From the NCBI GenBank assembly GCA_021813645.1, contig JAKAJW010000415.1, forward strand, positions 1 to 6,381: a stretch of DNA of 6,381 bases, given 5' to 3'. The stretch is from Pseudomonadota bacterium (GTDB lineage: Bacteria > Pseudomonadota > Alphaproteobacteria > Rhodobacterales > Rhodobacteraceae). Below, in pieces: positions 1 to 6,140 of this stretch (its first letter is position 1; every line of letters begins with the position of its first letter). The notes below the pieces were generated by a model. It was not told the origin of the DNA. It worked only from the letters and a program-made list of their open reading frames with translations, and searched no databases. A program made the position numbers and the translations under genes.

Positions 1-851
1 ATCTCGGCCAGGAAGGTGCCGCAGATATTGGTCAGGCCGATCAGCGCGATCGAAGTGGCGCCCAGTGCCGAGGTGGTCGAGATGCCGAGCGCGGCGAGCG
101 GACCGGTGGGCGAAATCGCGCCACAGGTCTCGGTGACCAGCGCAGGAAAATGCGCGGTGAGAAAGCCGAGTTGGTAGCCGCAGGAGAAGAAGCCGACGAA
201 GATCAGCGTGAAGCTCGGATCCCGGAAGGCGCGCGCGACGACGGTGGAAAGCTTCTCGCCCGCCGCCGCGGGGCGGTTGGCCGTTGGGGCGGTTAGGAAG
301 GGCAGGGTTGCGAGCGTTGTCAGGATCGCTGCCGCCAGCACCAGGAACACCGTCGACAGGGCGACATGAGTCAGGAGCGCCTGTGCCGCCAGCGGCCCGA
401 TCACCTGACCGAACGACCCGGCCGCAGTGGCGATACCGAGGGCGAGGCTGCGATGTTCGGGTGCCGCGGCACGGCCGACGATGGCCAGGACCGTGCCGAA
501 GCCGATACCGGCGATGCCGAAGCCGACCATCACCTCAAGCAGTTGATACTGCCCGGGCGTGACGGCGAAAGCCGACAGCACAAGCCCGCCGGCATAAAGC
601 AGGGCGCCCAGGATCACCGCGCGCCGGTCCCCGAACCGCTCGGCCAGGGCGCCGAACATCGGCTGGCCGATGCCCCAGGCCAGGTTCTGGATCGCGATGG
701 CGAAAGAAAACGCCTCGCGCGGCCAGCCGAAATCGCGTGCGATCGGGATTTGAAACACACCGAAGCTCGAGCGGATCGCGAAGCTCACGATCAGAACCAG
801 CGCGCCGGCGACGAGCACGGGCGAGATCAGGCGGGGGCGAACCGTGTCCAT
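1..851 (-). CDS. MFS transporter, N-terminal part (runs off the left edge)
   Basis: An open frame reads on the minus strand from ATG at 851 to the window edge without a stop, giving 283 residues, about two-thirds of a typical 400-residue major facilitator. The protein is very hydrophobic. Probable membrane segments lie near residues 9-30, 46-66, 78-97, 106-126, 136-160 and 165-186, followed by a polar cytoplasmic loop (about 187-207) and the first helices of the second half (about 213-235, 252-283). The MFS motif A loop between helices 2 and 3 is seen as GALAERFGDRR at 67-77, with Glu71 where Asp is usual. The start is supported by GGAG (858-861) six bases upstream. The gene is divergent from zapE. 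MFS proteins of this general type move small solutes, often organic anions, across the inner membrane by proton coupling. The substrate cannot be told from the sequence, and the C-terminal half is not visible. Confidence 0.88.
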   Translation of the reverse strand, partial: MDTVRPRLISPVLVAGALVLIVSFAIRSSFGVFQIPIARDFGWPREAFSFAIAIQNLAWGIGQPMFGALAERFGDRRAVILGALLYAGGLVLSAFAVTPGQYQLLEVMVGFGIAGIGFGTVLAIVGRAAAPEHRSLALGIATAAGSFGQVIGPLAAQALLTHVALSTVFLVLAAAILTTLATLPFLTAPTANRPAAAGEKLSTVVARAFRDPSFTLIFVGFFSCGYQLGFLTAHFPALVTETCGAISPTGPLAALGISTTSALGATSIALIGLTNICGTFLAE

Positions 852-857
852 CGGAAT

Positions 858-861
858 CTCC
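858..861 (-). promoter_or_regulatory. Ribosome binding site of the MFS gene
   Basis: On the minus strand GGAG lies six bases before the ATG at 851. It supports that start over any internal one. The hydrophobic first helix begins right after the first eight residues. Confidence 0.6.
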
Positions 862-954
862 GCTCTCAGACCCGGCTGAAGATGCCGCAAGGCACATCGC
901 TGTCCAATGACGATTTGTGGCCCCCCGCATCATCTTTCCTTATCAGGGCGCGGT

Positions 955-960
955 TAGTAT
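955..960 (+). promoter_or_regulatory. Possible -10 element of zapE (leaderless start?)
   Basis: TAGTAT matches TATAAT at four of six positions and ends eight bases before ATG 969. If used, transcription would begin within a base or two of the start codon, which would explain the missing ribosome binding site. No good -35 hexamer is seen 16-18 bases upstream, so this is tentative. Confidence 0.25.
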
Positions 961-968
961 ACGGCCGT

Positions 969-2048
969 ATGCGCGAAACGCTGACCGAGATCTACGACGA
1001 GTGCATCGCCAAGGGCAGGCTGCGCGCCGACGCCGCCCAGCGCTCGGTGCTGCCGCAACTCGACGGCATTCGGAGCTGGCTGGAAGAGACCTCCGCCCGC
1101 CGCCGCGGCCTGCTTGGCGGATTGTTCGGCAAGCCCGCGCCGGCGCCGAAAGGGCTCTATCTCTGGGGAGGCGTCGGGCGCGGCAAGTCAATGCTGATGG
1201 ACCTCTTCATGGAGGCCACCGAGATCGAGCGGAAGCGGCGGGTGCATTTCCACGCCTTCATGCAAGAGGTCCAGAAGGGCCTCGAGGCAGCGCGCAAGAC
1301 CCATGCTGAGGACGCGCTGCAACCCGTCGCGGAAAGCGTGATCGCCAAGACGCGGCTCCTGTGCTTCGACGAGATGCAGATCACCGACATCGCCGACGCG
1401 ATGATCGTCGGCCGGCTGTTCCAGAAGCTGTTCGATGCCGGCGTGGTGGTGGTGACGACGTCCAACCGCGTGCCAGACGATCTGTACAAGGATGGGCTGA
1501 ATCGGGCGATCTTCCTGCCCTTCATCGCGCTGCTGAAAGAGCGCATGGAGGTCGTCGAGTTGGAGTCAGAGACCGACTATCGCCAACACCGCCTCCAAGG
1601 CGCCAAGGTCTGGTTCAGTCCCGCCGGCCCCGACCAGAAGCGGGCGATTTCGCAAATCTGGGCCGAGCTCACCGGCGGCGATCCGGGGACGCCCTTGAGC
1701 CTGCCGGTGAACGGTCGCGAACTGAAGCTCGAGCGGGTCCACAATGGCGTGGCCCGCGCCTCGTTCTGGGAGCTTTGTGCCCGGCCGCTCGGACCGGCCG
1801 ACTACCTGGCGCTCGCCGGGGCGATCCGTGTTCTGGTGCTGGAGGATATCCCGCATCTGACCGCCTCGAACTACAACGAGGCCAAGCGGTTCGTGACGTT
1901 GATCGACACACTCTACGAGGCGCGGGTGCGGCTGGTCGCTTCGGCTGCCGACCTTCCCGAGCGGCTCTATGTCGAGGGCGAGGGCGCCTTCGAATTCGCC
2001 CGCACGGCCAGCCGCCTGCGCGAGATGCAAGGCGCCGACTGGGGCTGA
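969..2048 (+). CDS. zapE: Cell division protein ZapE (AFG1-family AAA+ ATPase)
   Basis: This encodes 359 residues, close to the 375 of E. coli ZapE. The Walker A P-loop is GGVGRGKS at 67-74. Walker B is LLCFDE at 130-135, inside the family signature CFDEMQITDIADAM. The sensor-1 region is TTSNRVPDDLY at 163-173, followed by the typical NRAIFLPFI at 178-186. The FHAFM block at 94-98 is also characteristic of AFG1/ZapE proteins. In E. coli, ZapE associates with FtsZ at the constriction site and has ATPase activity; the mitochondrial homologue Afg1/LACE1 acts in protein quality control. The frame stays open upstream to 366, but those 201 codons lie antisense to the MFS gene and resemble no ZapE sequence. 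ATG 969, which gives the N-terminus MRETLTEIYDECIAKG, fits the family. No Shine-Dalgarno sequence stands before it. The gene is convergent with the hemerythrin gene, with stops 5 bp apart. Confidence 0.93.
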   Translation: MRETLTEIYDECIAKGRLRADAAQRSVLPQLDGIRSWLEETSARRRGLLGGLFGKPAPAPKGLYLWGGVGRGKSMLMDLFMEATEIERKRRVHFHAFMQEVQKGLEAARKTHAEDALQPVAESVIAKTRLLCFDEMQITDIADAMIVGRLFQKLFDAGVVVVTTSNRVPDDLYKDGLNRAIFLPFIALLKERMEVVELESETDYRQHRLQGAKVWFSPAGPDQKRAISQIWAELTGGDPGTPLSLPVNGRELKLERVHNGVARASFWELCARPLGPADYLALAGAIRVLVLEDIPHLTASNYNEAKRFVTLIDTLYEARVRLVASAADLPERLYVEGEGAFEFARTASRLREMQGADWG

Positions 2049-2053
2049 CCGCG

Positions 2054-2443
2054 CTAGCCGGGGCTGTCGCGCAACTGGACGTCGATCCGGCCGATGTGGC
2101 TGACCAGCCAGCCGTCTACCCGGTCCAGCAGTGCGTAGGCCTGGGTGCGGTCGAAGCCGTCGCGGTCGTAGCGTCTGGTTTCCTCGTCGACCATCTGCAG
2201 GAAACCCGCGTGCTCGCGCCGGTTGCGTGCGGCAATCGGGCATCGCCGTGCCAACATGCACTCGTCCTCATAGGTGAAATGCGCCTTGGCATAGGCCCGC
2301 AGGAATTCCAGGAAGAGGTCGTAGGTCTTTATCCCCTCGCCGGCCTCCATCGTCTCGCGAAATTGCTCGCTTGAGGCGAACAGTGTCTTGTGCTGTTCGT
2401 CGATGGCAGGCAGGCCGGTCGCATAGATGGGCTGCCACTTCAT
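2054..2443 (-). CDS. Bacteriohemerythrin-like protein with one iron ligand replaced
   Basis: This encodes 129 residues, the usual size of a stand-alone bacterial hemerythrin, a cytoplasmic four-helix bundle that binds oxygen at a diiron site. The expected ligand pattern is seen: His18 in IDEQHKTLF, His55 and Glu59 in HFTYEDECM, His78 in REHAGFL, and His116 and Asp121 in HIGRID. The seventh ligand, His73 in classical hemerythrin and four residues before His78 here, is Asn74 (AAC, 2222-2224). The N-terminal W-x(3)-Y-x-TG-x-PAID block also fits the family. Roles known for relatives include oxygen storage or sensing and delivery of oxygen to oxygenases; the altered site makes reversible oxygen binding uncertain. 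The start is chosen because a strong GGGAGG lies five bases before ATG 2443. The frame extends upstream, but only antisense-like sequence is found there. There is no signal peptide and no fused signalling domain. Confidence 0.88.
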   Translation of the reverse strand: MKWQPIYATGLPAIDEQHKTLFASSEQFRETMEAGEGIKTYDLFLEFLRAYAKAHFTYEDECMLARRCPIAARNRREHAGFLQMVDEETRRYDRDGFDRTQAYALLDRVDGWLVSHIGRIDVQLRDSPG

Positions 2444-2448
2444 CCGCC

Positions 2449-2454
2449 CCTCCC
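2449..2454 (-). promoter_or_regulatory. Ribosome binding site of the hemerythrin gene
   Basis: GGGAGG on the minus strand lies five bases from ATG 2443. It decides the start: the frame continues far upstream, but the hemerythrin homology begins exactly at this methionine (MKWQPIYATG). Confidence 0.75.
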
Positions 2455-2611
2455 GTTCCCCAGATCGTCCCCTGGTGGTAAGCATATGAGACGAAACAGG
2501 CGGCGCGATAGGAATTCTTTGGCTCCAGAGGGCACCCCGACGCTCATCCCGCGGCGCGCCGTCCCGGGCCGATCTAGGCGCCGGTAGCGCAAGCGTTTTG
2601 TTGATTTTCAG

Positions 2612-2627
2612 CGCCCCGGCGCCCCGG
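2612..2627. repeat. 8-bp tandem direct repeat, two copies
   Basis: CGCCCCGG occurs twice head to tail (2612-2619 and 2620-2627), directly beyond the stop of the LLM oxidoreductase gene. Together with the overlapping GGCGCC it could fold into short, tight hairpins. It may simply reflect local GC bias. Confidence 0.5.
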
Positions 2628-2628
2628 G

Positions 2629-3657
2629 TCAGGCCAGCAGATCCCGCACCATGGGGATCACCCGGCGGCCGTAGAGCTCGATCGAACGCATCAACTCTTC
2701 GTGTGGCATCGGCCCCGAGGCGTATTTCAGATCGAAACGACCGAGCCCGAGCGCGCGGGCGGTGGCGGCGATCTTGCGTGCAACCGTTTCGGGCGAGCCG
2801 ACGTAGAGCGCGCCATGATCGGCCTCGGCCTCGAACTGCGCGCGCGCCATCGGTGGCCAGCCGCGCTCCGCCCCGATCTTGTCGTGTAGCGCCTTGTAAT
2901 GCGGCCAGAGCGCCTCGCGGGCCGCCTCGTCCGTATCGCCGACGTGGCCGGGCGAGTGGACGCCGAGCGGACGGGGCGCCCGGCCGACCTCGTTGCAGGC
3001 GCGGAGATAAAGATCGACATGCGGCCGGAACCGCCGCGCGTCGCCGCCGATGATCGCCAGCATCATCGGCAGATCGTGAACGACACAGCGAACCACCGAT
3101 TCCGGGCTGCCGCCGACCCCGACCCAAGCGGTGAACGGCTGGCCAAGTCGAGGAAAGACCTGCTGATCGTTCAGCGCCGCCCGGGTCTGGCCGGACCAGG
3201 TGACTCGCGGCTCGCGCAGCAGGCGGACAAAAAGGTCGAGCTTTTCCTCGAAGAGCTGTTCGTAGTTTCCCAGGTCGAAGCCGAACAGGCCAAAGCTTTC
3301 GGTGAAGGAGCCGCGACCGATAATCGCTTCCGCGCGGCCGCCAGAGACGGCGTTCAGGGTCGAAAACCGCTCGAACACGCGCACCGGATCGTCGGTGGAC
3401 AGCACGGTGACCGCGGTGCCGAGCCGGATCGTGCGGGTTTGCCCGGCGATCGCCGCCAGCACGATTTCCGGTGCCGAGATGGCGAAATCCCGTCGGTGAT
3501 GTTCGCCCAGCCCGATGAAGTCGATGCCGAGGCTATCGGCGAGCACCGCTTCCTCGACCACGTCGCGCAGCACCTGGTCATGCGGCTTCAGCCTGCCGTC
3601 CGGGGCTCGGCTGACATCGCCGAAAGTGTCGAGGCCGAGTTCGATCGTCGGGGACAT
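2629..3657 (-). CDS. LLM-class flavin-dependent oxidoreductase (luciferase-like monooxygenase family)
   Basis: This encodes 342 residues, a full-length single-domain luciferase-like TIM barrel expected to use FMN or coenzyme F420 as flavin. The family blocks are visible in order: strand 1 near residues 5-11 (IELGLDT); the DFIGLGEHH turn at 46-54; TIRLGTAVTVLSTDDPVRVFERFSTL-type sequence at 76-101, followed by SGGRAEAIIGRGSF at 105-118; FGLFGFDLGNYEQLFEEKL at 122-140; WVGVGGSPESV at 178-188; and the C-terminal GSPETVARKI at 287-296. The pattern resembles the subfamily named after the Agrobacterium structure 2I7G, which is recalled rather than searched. No substrate is established for that group. 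The start ATG 3657 has AAGGAG six bases upstream. The gene follows folC on the same strand after 103 bp and a likely terminator, so it is probably transcribed separately. No flavin reductase gene lies beside it. Confidence 0.9.
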   Translation of the reverse strand: MSPTIELGLDTFGDVSRAPDGRLKPHDQVLRDVVEEAVLADSLGIDFIGLGEHHRRDFAISAPEIVLAAIAGQTRTIRLGTAVTVLSTDDPVRVFERFSTLNAVSGGRAEAIIGRGSFTESFGLFGFDLGNYEQLFEEKLDLFVRLLREPRVTWSGQTRAALNDQQVFPRLGQPFTAWVGVGGSPESVVRCVVHDLPMMLAIIGGDARRFRPHVDLYLRACNEVGRAPRPLGVHSPGHVGDTDEAAREALWPHYKALHDKIGAERGWPPMARAQFEAEADHGALYVGSPETVARKIAATARALGLGRFDLKYASGPMPHEELMRSIELYGRRVIPMVRDLLA

Positions 3658-3663
3658 GGGGCG

Positions 3664-3669
3664 CTCCTT
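3664..3669 (-). promoter_or_regulatory. Ribosome binding site of the LLM oxidoreductase gene
   Basis: AAGGAG on the minus strand lies six bases before ATG 3657. It is the best match to the anti-Shine-Dalgarno sequence among the minus-strand genes here, and it fixes the start. Confidence 0.75.
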
Positions 3670-3701
3670 GGGGTCGCGGCAAGGCTAATTCCACGCCAGA
3701 C

Positions 3702-3725
3702 AAAGGAAAAGGTGCGGCGGCGCAC
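3702..3725 (-). terminator. Likely intrinsic terminator of the accD-folC unit
   Basis: Read on the minus strand 36 bases after the folC stop, GTGCG and CGCAC (3721-3725 and 3712-3716) form a five-pair GC stem around the loop CCGC. It is followed at once by the T-rich run CTTTTCCTTT. The stem is short and the T-run is broken by two Cs, so it may be leaky. Its place between folC and the LLM gene fits the end of a transcription unit. Confidence 0.5.
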
Positions 3726-3760
3726 ATCCGGCCTTCGCGTTTGGCGAGGCGGGCGACGCC

Positions 3761-5065
3761 CTAACCGTTGTCGCGCAAGATCGAGCCGGCGAGATAGAGT
3801 GAACCGCAGATCAAGACCCGGGCCCTGGGATCCTCGGCCACGATCGCTGCGAGTGCGGCTGCGACCGAGGCCGCCGTCGTAGCCACCATGCCGGCGGCGA
3901 TTGCGGCGTCACGGGTCGCGTCGGCCGGTAGCGTCGCCTCGGCACCAGGGATCGACACCGCATGAAGCTGCCGGGCATGGGTCGCCAGCGGACGCAGATA
4001 GCCTCCGATGTCCTTGGTGTTGAGCATACCGCAGATCAGATAGGTCGGCCGTGGCGGCATCTGGGCCAGCGTCGCTGCTACCGCCTCGCCGCCCGCGGGA
4101 TTGTGGCCGCCGTCGAGCCAGAGCTCAGCCTGTGGCGCACTCTCCGCCAGCGGGCCGCGGCGCAGGCGCTGCATCCGGGCCGGCCAGAAAGCGTGCGTGA
4201 CTGCGGCTTCGCATGCCGCCTCGCCAAAGCCGAGATGGCGCAGTGCCATCACCGCGGCGCCGGCATTGTCGATCTGATGCGGGCCCGGCAGGTTGGGCCG
4301 CGGCAGATCGAGCAGGCCGGTCTCGTCCTGGAACACCAGCCGTCCGGCCTCTTCTCGGGCGTGCCAGTGCTGGCCATGGACTAGCAACGGCGCGGCGAGC
4401 CGGGCCGCGCGGGCCTCGATGACGGCGAGGCCCTCGGGCGTCTGCGGCCCGACCACGCAGGGTGTCCCGCGCTTCAGGATGCCCGCTTTCTCGCCGGCGA
4501 TTTCGGCCACAGTCTCGCCGAGGTATTGCTGATGGTCGAGCGATACCGGGGTAATCACCGTCAGTGCCGGCTTCTCGACAACATTGGTTGCGTCGAGGCG
4601 GCCGCCGAGCCCGACTTCCAACAGCAGCGCATCGGCCGGCGTGCGCGCGAAGGCCAGAAAGGCGGCGCAGGTAGTGATTTCGAAAAAGGTGATCGGCACG
4701 CCGGCGTTCACCCGTTCGCATTCCTCCAGCAGCGCCGAAAGTTCGGCTTCGGAGATCAACTCCCCGGCCACCCGGATGCGCTCGTGAAACCGGGCGAGAT
4801 GCGGCGAGGTATAGGCGTGGACCCGTTTGCCCGCAGCCTCCATGCCGGCGCGGATCATCGCTTGGGTCGAGCCCTTGCCGTTGGTCCCGGCGATATGGAT
4901 CACCGGTGGCAGGTCGCGTTCGGGATGGCCGAGCGCGGCCAGCAGGCGCTCCATCCGCTCCAGCGTCAGGTCGATGATCTTCGGGTGCAGCGACATCAGC
5001 CGGTCGAGGATGATGTCGGATGCGGCCGCAGTGCCGGCTGTGACTTCGGTCAGGGCAATGGTCAC
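3761..5065 (-). CDS. folC: Bifunctional folylpolyglutamate synthase / dihydrofolate synthase
   Basis: FolC is a cytoplasmic Mur-ligase-family enzyme. It adds glutamate to dihydropteroate (making dihydrofolate) and further glutamates to folates, using ATP. The 434 residues match the family length. Visible motifs are the P-loop AGTNGKGST at 59-67; TSPHLARFHERIRVAG at 86-101, typical of FolC; EVGLGGRLDATNV at 150-162; SLDHQQYLG at 175-183; the GEKAGI motif with Lys193, equivalent to the carbamylated lysine; and DGGHNPAGG at 318-326 in the C-terminal domain. The start is GTG at 5065, which overlaps the accD stop as GTGA. The next in-frame ATG (residue 24) would cut into the conserved N-terminal ILDRLMSLHPKIIDL block, so GTG is preferred. 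No strong Shine-Dalgarno sequence is present, suggesting translational coupling to accD. A likely terminator follows at 3702-3725. Confidence 0.95.
   Translation of the reverse strand: MTIALTEVTAGTAAASDIILDRLMSLHPKIIDLTLERMERLLAALGHPERDLPPVIHIAGTNGKGSTQAMIRAGMEAAGKRVHAYTSPHLARFHERIRVAGELISEAELSALLEECERVNAGVPITFFEITTCAAFLAFARTPADALLLEVGLGGRLDATNVVEKPALTVITPVSLDHQQYLGETVAEIAGEKAGILKRGTPCVVGPQTPEGLAVIEARAARLAAPLLVHGQHWHAREEAGRLVFQDETGLLDLPRPNLPGPHQIDNAGAAVMALRHLGFGEAACEAAVTHAFWPARMQRLRRGPLAESAPQAELWLDGGHNPAGGEAVAATLAQMPPRPTYLICGMLNTKDIGGYLRPLATHARQLHAVSIPGAEATLPADATRDAAIAAGMVATTAASVAAALAAIVAEDPRARVLICGSLYLAGSILRDNG
5062..5065 (-). other. accD stop / folC start overlap (GTGA)
   Basis: The minus-strand bases GTGA serve as both the GTG start of folC and the TGA stop of accD. 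Such four-base overlaps usually mean that ribosomes finishing the first gene re-initiate on the second. The poor Shine-Dalgarno sequence before folC fits this reading. Confidence 0.85.
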
Positions 5066-6003
5066 GATCCGCCCGCTTTGCCCGCCGCCGGGGCGGCCTC
5101 CGGCGCGGCGGTCTCGACGGACTTCGGCGGCGGCAAGTCGCCCTTCACCGCCGGCGGCTTGCCGGTCAGGAGCCGCACCAGCGCGATCAGCTCGTCGCGC
5201 AGCGCCTTACGATGGGTCACCCGGTCGAGCATACCGTGATCGAGTAGGTATTCCGCGCGCTGGAACCCCTCGGGCAGCTTCTCCCGGATGGTCTGTTCGA
5301 TCACGCGAGGCCCGGCGAAGCAAATCAGCGCGTTGGGTTCCGAGAGCTGCACGTCGCCCAGCATCGCATAGGACGCGGTCACCCCACCGGTGGTCGGGTG
5401 GGTCAGCACGACGATATAGGGAAGCCCCGCCTCCTTGAGCATCTGCACCGCGACTGTCGTGCGCGGCATCTGCATCAGGCTCAGGATACCCTCTTGCATG
5501 CGCGCCCCGCCGGCGGCGGAAAACAGGATGAGCGGGCATTTCCGCTTCACCGCAACCTCTGCCGCCGCGATCAGCGCGTTGCCGACATACATCCCCATCG
5601 AGCCGGCCATGAAGGAAAAGTCCTGGCCGACTGCCACGACCTGCGTGCGGCCGATCTCGCCCTCGGCGACCAGCATCGCCTCTTTCTCGCCGGTGGCCTT
5701 TTGGGCGGTCTTCAACCGGTCGGGGTAGCGCTTCTGGTCGCGGAAGTGCAGCGGATCGGCCATCGGCTCGGGAACCTTCACCTCGGTGAAGATGCCGCCG
5801 TCGAACAGCGCCTTGAACCGGTCGCGTGGCGCAATGGCCATGTGGTGGTCGCACGAACTGCAGACATTCAGGTTGTCTGCCAGTTCGCGATGGAACAGCA
5901 TGGTCCCGCACTCGGGGCACTTGGTCCAGAGATTCTCCGGCACCTCGCGGCGTGAGAACAGCGAGTTGATCTTCGGCCGGACGTAGTTGGAAATCCAGTT
6001 CAT
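5062..6003 (-). CDS. accD: Acetyl-CoA carboxylase carboxyltransferase subunit beta
   Basis: AccD pairs with AccA to form the carboxyltransferase of acetyl-CoA carboxylase. It moves CO2 from carboxybiotin on AccB to acetyl-CoA, giving malonyl-CoA, the first committed step of fatty acid synthesis. The 313 residues begin with the family N-terminus MNWISNYVRPKINSLF. The four-cysteine zinc ribbon is complete: Cys29, Cys32, Cys48 and Cys51 (CPEC and CSSC). The crotonase-fold core shows FSAAGGARMQEG at 161-172 and HPTTGGVTASYAMLGD at 202-217, the glycine-rich turns that line the active site. The last 33 residues or so (281-313) are a Pro/Ala/Lys-rich, probably disordered tail, often seen in alphaproteobacterial AccD. 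The stop overlaps the folC start by 4 bp. Upstream, no trpA or trpB is present in the 227 bp before divergent ilvD, so accD needs its own promoter here. The nearest Shine-Dalgarno-like GAAGGG is 11 bases away, which is weak. Confidence 0.96.
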   Translation of the reverse strand: MNWISNYVRPKINSLFSRREVPENLWTKCPECGTMLFHRELADNLNVCSSCDHHMAIAPRDRFKALFDGGIFTEVKVPEPMADPLHFRDQKRYPDRLKTAQKATGEKEAMLVAEGEIGRTQVVAVGQDFSFMAGSMGMYVGNALIAAAEVAVKRKCPLILFSAAGGARMQEGILSLMQMPRTTVAVQMLKEAGLPYIVVLTHPTTGGVTASYAMLGDVQLSEPNALICFAGPRVIEQTIREKLPEGFQRAEYLLDHGMLDRVTHRKALRDELIALVRLLTGKPPAVKGDLPPPKSVETAAPEAAPAAGKAGGS

Positions 6004-6035
6004 CGACTCTGCCGCCCTTCGATTTTCTGGCCGGT

Positions 6036-6064
6036 GAGATATGCCGCTAGGGCGGGAATTGCAA
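6036..6064 (-). promoter_or_regulatory. Candidate promoter of accD-folC
   Basis: On the minus strand TTGCAA (6059-6064), 17 bases, then TATCTC (6036-6041) has sigma-70 spacing and would start transcription about 25 bases before the accD ATG. The -10 matches only three of six consensus positions, so this is a guess based on placement and spacing. Confidence 0.3.
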
Positions 6065-6140
6065 TCGCATCCAGCCCTGGCAGTGGCGGGAGACGGGCGC
6101 CCCGCATGCCCGAAACGCTGCGCCAGGAGGCGAGTCCGCC

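Larger units (their letters stand above)
852..968. other. Divergent spacer between the MFS gene and zapE
   Basis: These 117 bases must hold the promoters of both genes. On the minus strand, a TTGGAC (-35-like), 17-base gap, CATCTT (-10-like) arrangement precedes the MFS start, but it matches the sigma-70 consensus poorly. On the plus strand, TAGTAT at 955-960 resembles a -10 box only eight bases before the zapE ATG, without a good -35. I see no clear operator repeat. Seen directly: the motifs. Inferred: any promoter role. Confidence 0.35.
2444..2628. other. Spacer between LLM oxidoreductase and hemerythrin genes, rich in GC palindromes
   Basis: These 185 bases separate two minus-strand genes. 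The half next to the LLM stop is very GC-rich and holds perfect palindromes CGGCGCGCCG (2552-2561), CCCGGG (2563-2568) and GGCGCC (2577-2582 and 2618-2623). It also holds a tandem direct repeat CGCCCCGG twice (2612-2627). None is followed by a T-run on the minus strand, so no canonical terminator can be called. The half next to the hemerythrin start is more AT-rich (around 2480-2525) and is where a hemerythrin promoter would be expected, but no convincing -35/-10 pair stands out. Confidence 0.5.

Noticed and set aside
366..968. 201-codon in-frame upstream extension of zapE
   Set aside because: It lies antisense to the MFS transporter gene. Its translation is low-complexity and charged, unlike any ZapE, and the family N-terminus begins at ATG 969. 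The missing stops reflect GC-rich DNA.
1566..2261. 231-codon open frame on the minus strand opposite zapE
   Set aside because: Its translation is Arg/Gly/Pro-rich without recognisable motifs. It overlaps two well-supported genes, so it is a shadow of their codon bias.
2611..2623. GCGC-CGGG-GCGC hairpin after the LLM stop, considered as a terminator
   Set aside because: The stem is short with a tight loop, and the downstream minus-strand sequence is A-rich rather than T-rich, so it does not meet the pattern of an intrinsic terminator.
2444..3127. Long upstream extension of the hemerythrin reading frame
   Set aside because: It overlaps the LLM oxidoreductase gene on the same strand in another frame, is Arg/Ala-rich and non-homologous, and a strong ribosome binding site places the true start at 2443.
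2899..3882. 327-codon open frame on the plus strand opposite the LLM gene and the folC 3' end
   Set aside because: It has no recognisable domain and no ribosome binding site, and it spans two real genes and their spacer on the other strand.
4526..5239. 237-codon open frame on the plus strand opposite folC/accD
   Set aside because: It crosses the accD-folC junction antisense. Its translation shows no family motif and mirrors the codon bias of the real genes.
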